A DNA stretch of 64,000 bases from Neobacillus cucumis. Its GTDB lineage: Bacteria; Bacillota; Bacilli; Bacillales; Cytobacillaceae. The notes beneath the pieces are model-generated. The model ran no database searches, was not told the DNA's origin, and saw only the letters and a list, made by a program, of their open reading frames with translations. Positions within the stretch are counted from its first letter, which is position 1. The number at the start of each line of letters is the position of its first letter. The translations under genes were made by a program, and so were the position numbers. Positions 1 through 8,173 of the stretch are shown piece by piece. The DNA lies in NCBI RefSeq assembly GCF_016908975.1, contig NZ_JAFBEX010000012.1, forward strand, positions 62,001 to 126,000, given 5' to 3'.

Positions 1-635
1 AAACCTACATAAATAGAAGGGGATTTTTTATCTTGGTATTCGATTTCAGCTTCAGCTAGAGCAGATTCACTAGATGGAGACCAATAAACTGGCTTAAGAC
101 CTTTATAAATGTAGCCCTTTTTGGCCATCTCGCCAAACACTTTAATTTGCTGCGCCTCATATTCTGGTTTTAGGGTGATATATGGGTTCTCCCAATCTCC
201 TCTTACACCAAGTCGCTTAAATTGAGTCCGTTGATTATCAATTTGTTCAAGAGCATATTTTGTACAAAGTTCACGGAATTCAGCAACTGTCATTTCTTTC
301 CGTTTAACACCTTTATTCGTTAATGCCTGCTCAATTGGCAGACCATGTGTATCCCAACCAGGAACGTATGGAGCATGAAATCCACTCATCGATTTATAGC
401 GGACAATCATGTCCTTTAAAATCTTATTAAGAGCATGCCCCATATGGATGTCTCCATTAGCGTAAGGAGGTCCATCATGAAGGACAAACATAGGACGACC
501 TTTTGTCCGTTCTTGTACTTTTTGATAAATATTCATTTCTTCCCATTTGGCCTGGATTTCAGGTTCTCTTTGGGGAAGGTTGCCACGCATCGGAAATTCC
601 GTTTTTGGCATTAAAAGCGTATCTTTATATTCCAT
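1..635 (-). CDS. ileS: Isoleucyl-tRNA synthetase, N-terminal part (gene runs off the window)
   Basis: Class I aminoacyl-tRNA synthetase that charges tRNA-Ile with isoleucine in the cytoplasm. About 211 N-terminal codons are visible, and the reading frame is open to the window edge, so the remaining ~700 residues of a usual ~920-residue enzyme lie outside. The protein begins [20 protein letters not shown] and contains the Rossmann-fold class I signature [10 protein letters not shown], with the HMGH form of the HIGH motif just before it, preceded by [15 protein letters not shown]. It also has the WDTHGLPIE segment typical of IleS. The ATG at 635 is preceded by a strong AGGAGGAAGAGG site. Expression should be set by the T-box leader just upstream. 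Identification is secure. Confidence 0.97.
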   Translation of the reverse strand, partial: MEYKDTLLMPKTEFPMRGNLPQREPEIQAKWEEMNIYQKVQERTKGRPMFVLHDGPPYANGDIHMGHALNKILKDMIVRYKSMSGFHAPYVPGWDTHGLPIEQALTNKGVKRKEMTVAEFRELCTKYALEQIDNQRTQFKRLGVRGDWENPYITLKPEYEAQQIKVFGEMAKKGYIYKGLKPVYWSPSSESALAEAEIEYQDKKSPSIYVG

Positions 636-696
636 TTTCCTCTTCCTCCTAAATCCTTGTTCATATAATCAGAATAGCCAAAAGACAAATAAAAAA

Positions 697-945
697 ACCT
701 TCTCATCCCAAATAGGGACGAGAAGGTTTATTCCCGCGGTACCACCCTGATAAATAATACCCTTTGAGTACTATCCTCTTTACCATTCGTAACGTGAATA
801 ACACGCCTAAGCCTACTGTCCCAAATGGGATTTCAACTCGGAACTCGAGGGTGATTTTCCAATTTTTCAACTATATCGGGCTTTCACCACCCCCGACTCG
901 CTAAGAATAGCTTAAGAAAAATTGTACTGTCCCTTTCATCGTCAA
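697..945 (-). promoter_or_regulatory. T-box riboswitch (isoleucine) upstream of ileS
   Basis: On the minus strand the conserved T-box GGGTGGTACCGCG (complement at about 734-748) is followed by a terminator stem (GGGATGAGAAGG paired with the upstream CTTCTCGTCCC) and a T-run at 697-727. The leader starts near 945 with a Stem I region. A specifier-loop candidate AAAAUCACC carries the isoleucine codon AUC, complement at 853-855. Established mechanism: uncharged tRNA-Ile pairs with the specifier and with the T-box bulge, favouring the antiterminator so that ileS is transcribed. The specifier assignment is my inference from spacing and from the downstream gene. This leader accounts for the gap between divIVA and ileS. 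Confidence 0.95.
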
Positions 946-998
946 TTTTCATTCTATTTACTATGTTTAAAAATTATATGCTAATAAAATGCATTTCG

Positions 999-1514
999 TC
1001 AAGCTAATGAATCTTCTTCTTCATGTATCTTTAATTCTGTAGCATCGACTTCATACTCTAATAAATGATCCCAATCATCAGTATTAAGCATGTCAAGCTG
1101 TGCCTCAATTAACATCTTAAAACGTGTACGGAAAACTTTTGACTGTTTCTTTAAATCTTCAATTTCAAGGGCAATTTTTCTTGCTTTTGAAAGAGATTCA
1201 TTTACAATCCGATCAGCATTTTTCTCAGCTTCTTTTATAATAAGTTTTGCTTCCTTCTGAGCATTGCGTTTTACTTCTTCGCCTGCTTCTTGCGCAATAA
1301 CAATTGACTTGTTTAGCGTTTCTTCAATGTTTACAAAATGACCAAGACGATCATTCATTTCATTTAAACGTTCTTCTAGATCTCTTTTTTCTCTCAGAAC
1401 TAATTCATAATCCTTAATAACCTGATCAAGAAATTCATTTACTTCATCTTCATCATATCCCCGAAAACCCTTATTAAATTCTTTATTATGAATATCTAAC
1501 GGCGTTAAAGGCAT
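999..1514 (-). CDS. divIVA: DivIVA, pole/septum-targeting coiled-coil protein
   Basis: Membrane-curvature-sensing coiled-coil scaffold that goes to division sites and poles and recruits MinJ/MinCD and sporulation chromosome-anchoring factors. The product is about 171 residues. It opens with the signature MPLTPLDIHNKEFNKGFRGY and DEVNEFLDQV, the N-terminal lipid-binding domain, and then has long heptad-rich helices to about residue 145 and an acidic tail. The ATG at 1514 was chosen because GGAGGTGG lies 6 bases upstream; an in-frame ATG five codons earlier overlaps that ribosome site and is less likely. It is the last gene of the ylm/sepF cluster, just before the ileS T-box, as in B. subtilis. 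Confidence 0.97.
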   Translation of the reverse strand: MPLTPLDIHNKEFNKGFRGYDEDEVNEFLDQVIKDYELVLREKRDLEERLNEMNDRLGHFVNIEETLNKSIVIAQEAGEEVKRNAQKEAKLIIKEAEKNADRIVNESLSKARKIALEIEDLKKQSKVFRTRFKMLIEAQLDMLNTDDWDHLLEYEVDATELKIHEEEDSLA

Positions 1515-1600
1515 TAATGCCACCTCCATGCAATCTCTGTGCTTATATATGTACTTGCAAATATTCGACAGTTTTTTCTAAATTCCTGCTTATATTGCAA

Positions 1601-2374
1601 TTATTTTTGTTTTCCTACTGTAATTCGCCATTTTTCCTTTTTTGTTTTTCCATCTATTCCCGCAATCTTTGCTCTGCCATAGCCCCTGACCGAAATCAAA
1701 TCCCCCTCCTCACACAGAAAAGAAGGATTCTCGATTAAGGTCCAATTAACCTTAACTCGACCGTGCTGGATTAAGACAAGCGATTTTTGCCGCGATAAAT
1801 GATAAATTCCGGAAATGGCTGTATCAAGCCGTAGAGAAGATAATGTTAATTCATTTTCAACCCATAAATCTAACGATGCAACCGCATTCTCCATACTTAA
1901 TTCAACAAGAGAAACCCCTGCCCTGCCAATGGACTCGACATTATTTTTTATATATTGGCTTATCTCCAAGGCTGCGAAAAATTGAACACGCCCCTCACTA
2001 ATTAAGATATCGCCGAATTTCCCTCGTATAAGACCTAAAGACATTAGCGTACCTAATACTTGCCGATGTTCAATAGTGACAAACTTTTTAGGATATCGAA
2101 TCTCAAATAAACTCACTTGAAAATCAGCTTCATTGGGAATGAAATAATCTGGATAAATAAGTGCACGCTTTCTTTCTACTCCAGTAACTCCCCCAAATAG
2201 CTGATATTTCACGTCCCCATGTTCACCAATCAACATCTTTAGAATATGCTGCTCTCTCGGGTCAAGAAAATCAGTTAGCTTTGGAGCGTATTGCTGTTCG
2301 ACATTGCTCTTCCATTGTAAAACTTGGTCAATAAAGTCCCGTTCTTCTGGCCGAAAATGTTGATAAATGTTCAT
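1601..2374 (-). CDS. ylmH: YlmH, S4-domain RNA-binding protein
   Basis: RNA-binding protein of 257 residues. Family members carry a C-terminal S4 domain and bind ribosomal or tRNA-like substrates; YlmH is implicated in ribosome-associated quality control in Firmicutes and is linked by position to division genes. The N-terminus MNIYQHFRPEERDFIDQ matches the family. The S4 domain runs from about residue 180 to 250, with the RLDTAISGIYHLSR helix and the VKVNWTLIENPSFLCEEGD strand-turn. The upstream ribosome site is modest (AGGTAGAG). The gene lies between ylmG and divIVA in the conserved order. Family assignment is firm, but the detailed role is taken from relatives. Confidence 0.93.
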   Translation of the reverse strand: MNIYQHFRPEERDFIDQVLQWKSNVEQQYAPKLTDFLDPREQHILKMLIGEHGDVKYQLFGGVTGVERKRALIYPDYFIPNEADFQVSLFEIRYPKKFVTIEHRQVLGTLMSLGLIRGKFGDILISEGRVQFFAALEISQYIKNNVESIGRAGVSLVELSMENAVASLDLWVENELTLSSLRLDTAISGIYHLSRQKSLVLIQHGRVKVNWTLIENPSFLCEEGDLISVRGYGRAKIAGIDGKTKKEKWRITVGKQK

Positions 2375-2402
2375 TCTCTACCTACGCAATCTAGTATGAT
2401 TC

Positions 2403-2666
2403 CTAAGTAAGCCATGAATAGACACTGTATAAACCGCTGCTGGCAAAATTTAAAACAAGGAATGCCACGATTGGTGAAATGTCCATCATACCAATAGGAG
2501 GGATAATTTTTCTAAACGGTTCTAAATATGGTTCACAGATCCGGGCTAATATTTGTCCAATGGAAGATTCCCTAGCATTTGGAAACCAAGACATTAATAT
2601 ATAGATAATTAATGCCCATGAATAAATTTGTATTACATGCTGTAACAGACTAAAAACTAACGCCAT
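2403..2666 (-). CDS. ylmG: YlmG, YggT-family membrane protein
   Basis: Small integral membrane protein of 87 residues with two hydrophobic segments (about residues 5-27 and 62-85). They are separated by the family segment [32 protein letters not shown], which is characteristic of the YggT family. Members occur beside sepF in Firmicutes and Cyanobacteria and have been linked to septum or nucleoid placement, but no biochemical activity is established. The start at 2666 sits 5 bases beyond the sepF stop, so translation is probably coupled. I see no other motif. Confidence 0.92.
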   Translation of the reverse strand: MALVFSLLQHVIQIYSWALIIYILMSWFPNARESSIGQILARICEPYLEPFRKIIPPIGMMDISPIVAFLVLNFASSGLYSVYSWLT

Positions 2667-2671
2667 TCACA

Positions 2672-3145
2672 TTACCACCTTGTCGTTGGGTTATTGTGAT
2701 CAGTTAGAAGCTCAGTGATATTCCCCGTCACCTCTACATTATCAGGAGTACATAGAAAGATGCTAGAGCCGATTTTCTGAATATCTCCGCCAATGGCATA
2801 AACAGCTCCGCTAAGAAAATCCACTATCTGCCGTCCTTGATCATGGTTAACGCTTTGAAGGTTGACGACAACAGCACGGCGATTTTTTATATGATCAGCA
2901 ATATCAGTTGACTCTGAATAAGACAAAGGCTCTACTAAAATGACCTTTGATGATTTTACTGAATTGGACGATGGATTGGACGAACTGACCGGTTTTGGTA
3001 CACTTTGGAAATTGACAACATTTTGACTCTTAACAGGCTGCTGTTTTTGTTTGACAGGAACTGGTGGCTCTACATATTCATCGTTGTTATCATCATATTC
3101 ATCATTTAAAAAGAAAAATGTTTTTAATTTTGATTTAAGCGTCAT
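2672..3145 (-). CDS. sepF: SepF, FtsZ-bundling septum protein
   Basis: Cytoplasmic division protein that binds the FtsZ C-terminal tail, anchors FtsZ to the membrane and assembles into arcs at the septum. Its 157 residues have the expected parts. The N-terminal amphipathic helix [15 protein letters not shown] binds membrane. A low-complexity linker rich in Pro, Gln and Ser covers about residues 25-70. The C-terminal SepF core ([13 protein letters not shown]... [11 protein letters not shown]... [12 protein letters not shown]) forms the FtsZ-binding dimer. It lies between ylmE and ylmG, as in B. subtilis. A GGAGAGAAGAAA ribosome site precedes the ATG. Identification is secure. Confidence 0.97.
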   Translation of the reverse strand: MTLKSKLKTFFFLNDEYDDNNDEYVEPPVPVKQKQQPVKSQNVVNFQSVPKPVSSSNPSSNSVKSSKVILVEPLSYSESTDIADHIKNRRAVVVNLQSVNHDQGRQIVDFLSGAVYAIGGDIQKIGSSIFLCTPDNVEVTGNITELLTDHNNPTTRW

Positions 3146-3157
3146 TTTCTTCTCTCC

Positions 3158-3835
3158 TTATTCTTCTTCACCAACAAGTGCAGTACCTATTCTAATCATC
3201 GTCGCCCCTTCTTCAATGGCAATGGCAAAATCGTTTGACATGCCCATTGAGAGGTGAGTACATGGTGCAAACTCCAGGTTCATCTTCTGTATTTGTTCTC
3301 GAAGATTGTTTAATCTTCGAAAACAATCTCGAAGAATTTGTTCATCATTTGTAAAAGGAGCCATTGTCATGAGCCCATCGACGACAATATTCTCAAATTT
3401 TGAAAGGGATTCGATAAATGGCATTGCTTCTTCTATAGATAGACCGTGTTTGGATTCTTCACCTGAAACATTGACCTGGACAAGACATTTTATTTTTTGG
3501 TTAGCCCGCTTATTTATTTCTTCGGCAAGTGATTCACGATCTAATGAATGGATATATTCAACCTTATCAATGATGTTTTTAACCTTGCGAGTTTGTAGTG
3601 TTCCAATATAATGCCATATAGGCTTGTCCTGTAATACTTCCCACTTTTCTAAAAGACTATCATCTCGATTTTCACCCAGATTAACAATCCCAGCATCTAG
3701 TGCTTCCTCTGCTCGTTCAATGCTGACATATTTGGTTACAGCAATCAACGTCACTTCTTTAATACTTCGATTTACTTTTTGACAGGCTTCATTTATTTGT
3801 TGATTAATTCTCTTTAAGTTTTCAACTACTTTCAT
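3158..3835 (-). CDS. ylmE: YlmE, PLP-binding YggS/PROSC-family protein
   Basis: Pyridoxal-phosphate homeostasis protein of the YggS/PLPBP family, with a single-domain alanine-racemase-like TIM barrel but no known catalytic activity. It has 225 residues, the usual length. The PLP lysine is in the motif LIAVTKYVS (near residue 36). Other family marks are [21 protein letters not shown] and, at the C-terminal end, [28 protein letters not shown], which lines the cofactor phosphate. It sits between ylmD and sepF with short gaps on both sides, consistent with one operon. Assignment is firm. Confidence 0.95.
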   Translation of the reverse strand: MKVVENLKRINQQINEACQKVNRSIKEVTLIAVTKYVSIERAEEALDAGIVNLGENRDDSLLEKWEVLQDKPIWHYIGTLQTRKVKNIIDKVEYIHSLDRESLAEEINKRANQKIKCLVQVNVSGEESKHGLSIEEAMPFIESLSKFENIVVDGLMTMAPFTNDEQILRDCFRRLNNLREQIQKMNLEFAPCTHLSMGMSNDFAIAIEEGATMIRIGTALVGEEE

Positions 3836-3841
3836 GATGTA

Positions 3842-4660
3842 CTACTTCTCCTTCCAGCCAATAAAACTCATCATTCTTCCCGTGCTGCCTTTGTCGCGAC
3901 GGTGAGAAAAAAATTCTTCTTGGTCGCAACTAGAACATAAGTGGGTTTGAAGAATGTTTCGCTCTGGTACACCTGATTCAAGAAGAATCTGTCTATTTAG
4001 TTCCTGTAAATTTAGGGAATATTGTCCTTCACTAATTAAATTATAGGGTAATGCTTCGCCTACTTCTAGTGATTTTTCTACCAGGTTAATAACATGTTTA
4101 TCTACAATATAACATTTTTCGCATATAGATGGTCCTATGGCGGCGACAATCTGCTCTGGTCTTATCCCTTCTTCACCCCAAGCCAAGATCATTTTCTTGG
4201 CAATTAAGCCCACGCTCCCTTTCCATCCGGCATGAGCGATTCCAATCATCCCTCTATCAGGAGCAAGAAAATAAAGAGGGACACAGTCAGCAAAACATAG
4301 TGTTAACAGGATTCCCTCTTCATCCGTATAAAAGGCATCTGTGCCTTTAAATGCATGATTATAGGAATCGGATCCAGTTCCACGGTCTGCTTTGGTAATC
4401 TTTTTGATGACTGTATCATGTATTTGTTCAGCCCCAACCCAGTTCCTTAAAGGGAACTGCAGGACCTGAGCCATTTTTTCTCTATTTGTACAAACGGTTG
4501 ATAAATCATCGCTAACATGAAATCCAAGGTTGAGGGATTCAAAGTTTCCTTTGCTCGTCCCTCCGTTTTTCGTCGAAAAGCCAGCCGTTAGTTCAGGAAA
4601 TTGATTAATCCAGCTATCAAGTGAAAAATAGGATTGATGTTTTTTCACAAAGGGTTCCAT
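3842..4660 (-). CDS. ylmD: YlmD, laccase-domain (PgeF/YfiH-type) protein
   Basis: Member of the DUF152 / multicopper polyphenol oxidase-like family; characterised relatives act on purine nucleosides or edit peptidoglycan precursors. It has 272 residues. Metal-site motifs are present: VGAEQIHDTV, CFADCVPLYF, IGIAHAGWKGSVG and AIGPSICEKCY, plus the terminal SCDQEEFFSHRRDKGSTGRMMSFI. Together these supply the His/Cys ligands of the active site. The ATG follows a TGAGGT ribosome site. Position upstream of ylmE in the sepF cluster is conserved. The family is certain; the in vivo substrate is not shown by the sequence. Confidence 0.93.
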   Translation of the reverse strand: MEPFVKKHQSYFSLDSWINQFPELTAGFSTKNGGTSKGNFESLNLGFHVSDDLSTVCTNREKMAQVLQFPLRNWVGAEQIHDTVIKKITKADRGTGSDSYNHAFKGTDAFYTDEEGILLTLCFADCVPLYFLAPDRGMIGIAHAGWKGSVGLIAKKMILAWGEEGIRPEQIVAAIGPSICEKCYIVDKHVINLVEKSLEVGEALPYNLISEGQYSLNLQELNRQILLESGVPERNILQTHLCSSCDQEEFFSHRRDKGSTGRMMSFIGWKEK

Positions 4661-4729
4661 TCATTTACCTCATTTGTTTTTCTATAGTTTACCATGAAAA
4701 GAAAATTTGGTCATCGCAAATAGAAAATA

Positions 4730-4999
4730 TCAAACTTCCGTTTGCTCCTCAATGAATTCATTATGGTCTTTATACCTAACCAAGATCACATCTTGACCAA
4801 TCTTAAGTATGTTTTTCCACGGGATGACTATATCCTCATCTTTCCCGAAAAACCCAAGGACTCTTCCGTTTCTCGAAATAACAACAGCATCGATTTTTCC
4901 TGTTGTTAAGTTTATCTCAATATCCCCTATATTCCCAAGCCTTTTACCATCGGATACATTGACGACATCTTTGATTTGGAATTCTGATATTTTCACCAT
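4730..4999 (-). CDS. ylmC: YlmC/YmxH-family PRC-barrel protein
   Basis: Small PRC-barrel protein of about 89 residues, a fold found in sporulation proteins and ribosome-maturation factors; its function is not established. The sequence MVKISEFQIKDVVNVSDGKRLGNIGDIEINLTTGKI... shows the barrel repeat of alternating beta strands and the VIPWKNILKIGQDVILV ending typical of the family. I place the start at the ATG at 4999 because GGGAGGGG precedes it by a few bases. A longer open frame extends 35 codons upstream to 5104, but it reads into the dispersed repeat and lacks similarity to the family. Confidence 0.88.
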   Translation of the reverse strand: MVKISEFQIKDVVNVSDGKRLGNIGDIEINLTTGKIDAVVISRNGRVLGFFGKDEDIVIPWKNILKIGQDVILVRYKDHNEFIEEQTEV

Positions 5000-5045
5000 G
5001 TCCGCCCCTCCCACTAACATACTATTAACACTATATGATTCATGA

Positions 5046-5144
5046 GGCTGTTTTATATATATAAAATTAAACCTGGAAGTTGATTTCCGCTCCAGGTGCT
5101 CCAATCAACTTTGTTAGAATATCGATTCTCCTTTTAACACAGCC
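5046..5144. repeat. Short (deleted) copy of the GGCTGTGTTA terminal-inverted-repeat element
   Basis: 99-bp element bounded by GGCTGTTTTA (5046-5055) and TAACACAGCC (5135-5144), which are inverted copies with one mismatch. Inside is GTTGATTTCCGCTCCAGG followed closely by CCAATCAAC. These are the same sub-terminal segments that flank the ~245-bp copies at 21545 and 56885, so this looks like an internally deleted derivative. It lies between ylmC and sigG. Confidence 0.7.
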
Positions 5145-5145
5145 C

Positions 5146-5177
5146 CAAAAATAAAGCTGTCCAGGTGGACAGCTTTA
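5146..5177 (-). terminator. Rho-independent terminator of sigG
   Basis: Perfect 10-bp stem AAAGCTGTCC / GGACAGCTTT with a 4-base loop, followed on the minus strand by ATTTTT. The sigG stop codon (5175-5177) lies inside the stem. Confidence 0.85.
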
Positions 5178-5954
5178 ACTTTGGATATTTTTATTCATTT
5201 GTCTTATTGCTGCTTTCTCAAGGCGTGATACCTGTGCTTGAGAAATTCCAATTTCATCGGCAACTTCCATTTGTGTTTTCCCTTGAAAAAACCGCTTCCG
5301 TAAAATAAGCTTTTCTCGCTCGTTTAGTCTCCGCATGCCTTCTTTAAGAGCAATTTCTTCAATCCAATGGATATCTTTATTTTTTTCATCACTTAGTTGA
5401 TCCATTACATAAATTGGGTCACCGCCATCATTATAGATGGGTTCAAATAAGGAGACCGGGTCCTGGATTGCATCTAGGGCAAAGACAATTTCCTCATGCG
5501 GTACTTCTAAGACCTTGGCGATTTCCTCAGCAGTTGGTTCACGTGACGTCTCACTCATTAATCTTTCCCTAACCTGAAGTGCTTTATAGGCGATATCTCT
5601 TAAGGAACGCGACACACGGATGGGATTATTATCACGTAAGTATCTTCGAATTTCTCCTATGATCATCGGTACGGCATACGTGGAAAACTTCACGTTTTGA
5701 CCTAAATCAAAGTTATCAATTGATTTCATGAGTCCAATACAGCCAACCTGAAACAAGTCATCAACAAACTCGCCTCGATTGTTAAACCGCTGAATGACAC
5801 TAAGGACAAGTCGTAAATTACCGTTGACAAGCTTTTCACGGGCACTTATATCGCCCTCTTGCATTTGCTTGAAGAGTATTCTCATTTCTTCGTTCTTTAA
5901 AACAGGAAGTTTTGATGTGTCTACACCGCAAATTTCAACTTTATTCCGAGTCAA
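5175..5954 (-). CDS. sigG: RNA polymerase sigma-G factor (late forespore)
   Basis: Sigma-70-family factor that directs late forespore transcription after engulfment. It has about 259 residues from a TTG start at 5954: (M)TRNKVEICGVDTSKLPVLKNEEM, nearly the B. subtilis SigG N-terminus. The ribosome site GAGGAGGG precedes the TTG. Region 2 includes the -10 recognition and core-binding segment DLFQVGCIGLMKSIDNFDL and KFSTYAVPMIIGEIRRYLRDN. Region 3 begins at SLRDIAYKALQVRE. Region 4 ends with the helix-turn-helix TQMEVADEIGISQAQVSRLE. An in-frame ATG at 6032 would add 26 unrelated residues running into an upstream hairpin and is rejected. The gene is downstream of sigE, as in all Bacilli. Confidence 0.97.
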   Translation of the reverse strand: MTRNKVEICGVDTSKLPVLKNEEMRILFKQMQEGDISAREKLVNGNLRLVLSVIQRFNNRGEFVDDLFQVGCIGLMKSIDNFDLGQNVKFSTYAVPMIIGEIRRYLRDNNPIRVSRSLRDIAYKALQVRERLMSETSREPTAEEIAKVLEVPHEEIVFALDAIQDPVSLFEPIYNDGGDPIYVMDQLSDEKNKDIHWIEEIALKEGMRRLNEREKLILRKRFFQGKTQMEVADEIGISQAQVSRLEKAAIRQMNKNIQS

Positions 5955-5991
5955 TCCTTTTCCCTCCTCACAGGAGCTGCTGTACAAAAAA

Positions 5992-6020
5992 CAGTATCTC
6001 CCCGAGAAGGAAAAATATGC
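5992..6020 (-). promoter_or_regulatory. Candidate sigma-F/sigma-G promoter of sigG
   Basis: On the minus strand GCATA (complement 6016-6020) and GGAGATACTG (complement 5992-6001) are separated by 14 bases. They fit the forespore consensus of about GYATA and GGnnAnAnTn. The start codon would be about 30 bases downstream of the expected start site. In B. subtilis sigG is transcribed by sigma-F from this position. The assignment rests on pattern and context only. Confidence 0.55.
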
Positions 6021-6052
6021 ACCTGCCCTCAAGCATGGACAGGTGCATATTT
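6013..6052 (-). terminator. Hairpin between sigE and sigG
   Basis: A 13-bp inverted repeat AAATATGCACCTG / CAGGTGCATATTT flanks a 14-base loop. On the minus strand its 3' arm runs into TTTTTCC, so it could terminate or attenuate sigE transcripts before sigG. The 3' arm also carries the candidate -35 of the sigG promoter. Confidence 0.6.
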
Positions 6053-6166
6053 GTCGAAAAATGCCATTACATCATGAATTTAGTTAGTTTTTTTTGGAAG
6101 AAAAATTTTTCTTAATCTCTAAAATTTTGGAAGAAAGACTGTATGTTTACCCATCCATCCTTTCTT

Positions 6167-6886
6167 TTATACCATCTTATTAAATTCTTTACGAAGCCTC
6201 TTAATAATTCTCTTTTCCAATCTTGAAATATACGATTGGGAAATCCCAAGCATATCAGCAACATCCTTCTGGGTTTTTTCTTCCCCATTTGTCAGACCAA
6301 ATCTTAGCTCCATTATTTGCTTTTCACGATCTGTAAGTTGGTGTAATGCTTTTGTTAGTAGTTTTCTGTCAACACTAGCCTCTAAATCCTTTGTAATAAT
6401 ATCATCATCTGTTCCCAAAACATCTGATAATAACAGCTCATTTCCATCCCAATCGATATTCAGCGGTTCATCAAACGATACTTCTGACCGAATTTTATTG
6501 TTCCGTCGTAAGTACATTAGAATTTCATTTTCAATACACCTTGAAGCATATGTAGCAAGTTTTATTTTCTTTTCCGGGTTAAACGTATTGACGGCTTTAA
6601 TGAGGCCAATTGTTCCAATACTAATCAAATCCTCGATATTAATGCCCGTATTCTCAAATTTTCTGGCAATGTAAACAACAAGACGGAGGTTACGTTCAAT
6701 GAGAATGGACCTTGCTGTTTTATCCCCACCGGGAAGCTTTTTCAATAAAACCTCTTCTTCATCCTTACTCAAAGGAGGTGGTAATGCTTCGCTTCCACCG
6801 ATGTAAAAGACCTCATCTGTTTTAAGTCCGAGTTTCATTAATAATTTATACCAGTAGTAAGTTAAGCGAAATCTCCATTTTTTCAT
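6167..6886 (-). CDS. sigE: RNA polymerase sigma-E precursor (early mother cell)
   Basis: Mother-cell sigma factor made as inactive pro-sigma-E and activated when SpoIIGA removes an N-terminal pro-sequence. It has 239 residues, the family length. The basic, aromatic pro-sequence [20 protein letters not shown] gives membrane association; processing is expected near [13 protein letters not shown]. Region 2 shows [16 protein letters not shown] and [17 protein letters not shown], and region 4 has the helix-turn-helix [18 protein letters not shown]. It lies 44 bases after the spoIIGA stop, so both probably share the upstream promoter. Identification is secure. Confidence 0.98.
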   Translation of the reverse strand: MKKWRFRLTYYWYKLLMKLGLKTDEVFYIGGSEALPPPLSKDEEEVLLKKLPGGDKTARSILIERNLRLVVYIARKFENTGINIEDLISIGTIGLIKAVNTFNPEKKIKLATYASRCIENEILMYLRRNNKIRSEVSFDEPLNIDWDGNELLLSDVLGTDDDIITKDLEASVDRKLLTKALHQLTDREKQIMELRFGLTNGEEKTQKDVADMLGISQSYISRLEKRIIKRLRKEFNKMV

Positions 6887-6930
6887 GCATGTTCCTCCTT
6901 CTAAATCAATTTTTTCTGAGTATAGTAATA

Positions 6931-7872
6931 TTAACTTACCATCACAGCCCCTCCTTGCTGCCTAGGTCCCGTCAGCATTTTAGGATGAACGATACATTCA
7001 AAGGCATCATCTGCTGAGAGCTGCTGCATCGTAAAGGAGACTAGACCCTTTTCACATAGATATTGAACACTGTTATGTTCGATTAAAATCAAATCTGGTT
7101 TGATGGCCACAATTAACTGATGCTCTTGTCCAACGACCTTACACGGAATGATTCTTACCCTGTGCTCCCATGTATGGGTCCCCTCTCGATTCTCCAGTAT
7201 GAAAGATTCTGGGTCCACTGCAGCAAGCCTGCTAATCGGCTCAGGTATAGCATCGAGTTGCTCTTTAAGAGAGACAAACATAACAGGGAGTTTAGACAAC
7301 GGATCATATAGTTGATTTCCACTGTCGACCAATCCTTTAAAATTTAGAATGACATCATCCAATTTCACTTGAACCTTAACAATTTGGTCGTATTGGATTT
7401 TGGTCATTTCCATTGTTTCTACATTTTTTCTTGCAAAGTGCCAAGCTAATGGAAAACCAATAATAACAAACAACCAACTAATTGGATCTCCAAATCCTTT
7501 TACACTAGAAGAGAGAACCTTTACTGACAGTTCTAAATCAGATTGAATGAAATAATGCGCCCCCATTAAGCCTCCGCCAATTAAAAATGTAGAAACATAT
7601 AGCGTCATTAAGGCTTTAAAGAAAAAAGATAACCGCTTAAATCCAAAGACCATAAGAATCATAAACATAGAACAAATAAGTTTGGATATGGGTTGGCTAG
7701 TATAGGCATTTAGTGGGGTAAACGATAATAAAATGATCAATGAGCCGATAAAACCACCCGCAAGTAATCTCCAGATGTGTATTTTTCTTTTAAGGAAAAT
7801 GGCTGTTAAATACAATAGCAGGCTATCGAATAAAAAATTAAGAGCCCAAATAACATCTAAATAAACCGTCAA
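6931..7872 (-). CDS. spoIIGA: SpoIIGA, pro-sigma-E processing aspartic protease
   Basis: Septal membrane protease that cleaves pro-sigma-E in the mother cell when signalled by SpoIIR from the forespore. It has about 313 residues. The N-terminal half holds several membrane segments (residues ~1-150, starting with [23 protein letters not shown] in two overlapping hydrophobic stretches). The C-terminal half carries the aspartic-protease motif [14 protein letters not shown] with catalytic Asp in DSGN. I choose the TTG at 7872 because AAGGAGG lies 8 bases upstream and the product then aligns with known SpoIIGA N-termini. The frame is open 42 codons further to 7998, but that stretch overlaps the promoter. 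Confidence 0.95.
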   Translation of the reverse strand: MTVYLDVIWALNFLFDSLLLYLTAIFLKRKIHIWRLLAGGFIGSLIILLSFTPLNAYTSQPISKLICSMFMILMVFGFKRLSFFFKALMTLYVSTFLIGGGLMGAHYFIQSDLELSVKVLSSSVKGFGDPISWLFVIIGFPLAWHFARKNVETMEMTKIQYDQIVKVQVKLDDVILNFKGLVDSGNQLYDPLSKLPVMFVSLKEQLDAIPEPISRLAAVDPESFILENREGTHTWEHRVRIIPCKVVGQEHQLIVAIKPDLILIEHNSVQYLCEKGLVSFTMQQLSADDAFECIVHPKMLTGPRQQGGAVMVS

Positions 7873-7933
7873 ACGAGCTTCCTCCTTATTGCGGCTATAG
7901 GCTACTATGTTTCTATTCTTCTGTTTACGAAAA

Positions 7934-7967
7934 AGTATAACGTACTTTCCTAGCGGAAGTGTGTCAC
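7934..7967 (-). promoter_or_regulatory. Candidate spoIIG promoter with 22-bp spacer
   Basis: On the minus strand GTGACA (complement 7962-7967) and TATACT (complement 7934-7939) are separated by exactly 22 bases, the atypical spacing known for the Spo0A-activated, sigma-A-dependent spoIIG promoter of B. subtilis. A 0A-box-like TGACAAA (complement 8013-8019) falls about 90 bases upstream of the expected start, where Spo0A site 1 would be. TGACACA overlaps the -35. The boxes have one and two mismatches to TGNCGAA, so the Spo0A assignment is inferred. Confidence 0.65.
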
Positions 7968-8041
7968 TTTCTGTAATCAAAAAATTAGAAATTTTCACTA
8001 TCCGAAACGGAATTTGTCATATTTATCTAGTTGAATATATT

Positions 8042-8077
8042 AAAAAGGCGTAATCCCTAGGGGACTACGCCTTTTTT
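8042..8077 (-). terminator. Rho-independent terminator of ftsZ
   Basis: AAAAAGGCGTA / TACGCCTTTTTT stem around a CCCTAGGGG core, followed by a U-run on the minus strand. It separates ftsZ from the spoIIG operon. Confidence 0.9.
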
Positions 8078-8098
8078 AATATTATTAATTTTCTATCT

Positions 8099-8172
8099 CT
8101 GAACTTTTAAAATAGTTCAGCTTCAGCGCCTAGCGACTAGTGTACTTCGCTTAACAGATGCTTACGCTTCCT
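8099..8172. repeat. Fragment of a dispersed Bacillus-type intergenic repeat (tentative)
   Basis: The segment contains CTTCAGCGCCTAGCGACTAG and, further on, GCTTACGCTTCC. This wording resembles short palindromic repeats scattered through Bacillus intergenic regions. It begins with a small inverted repeat TGAACT / AGTTCA. I recognise the style only; no second full copy is in the window. Confidence 0.35.
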
Positions 8173-8173
8173 G

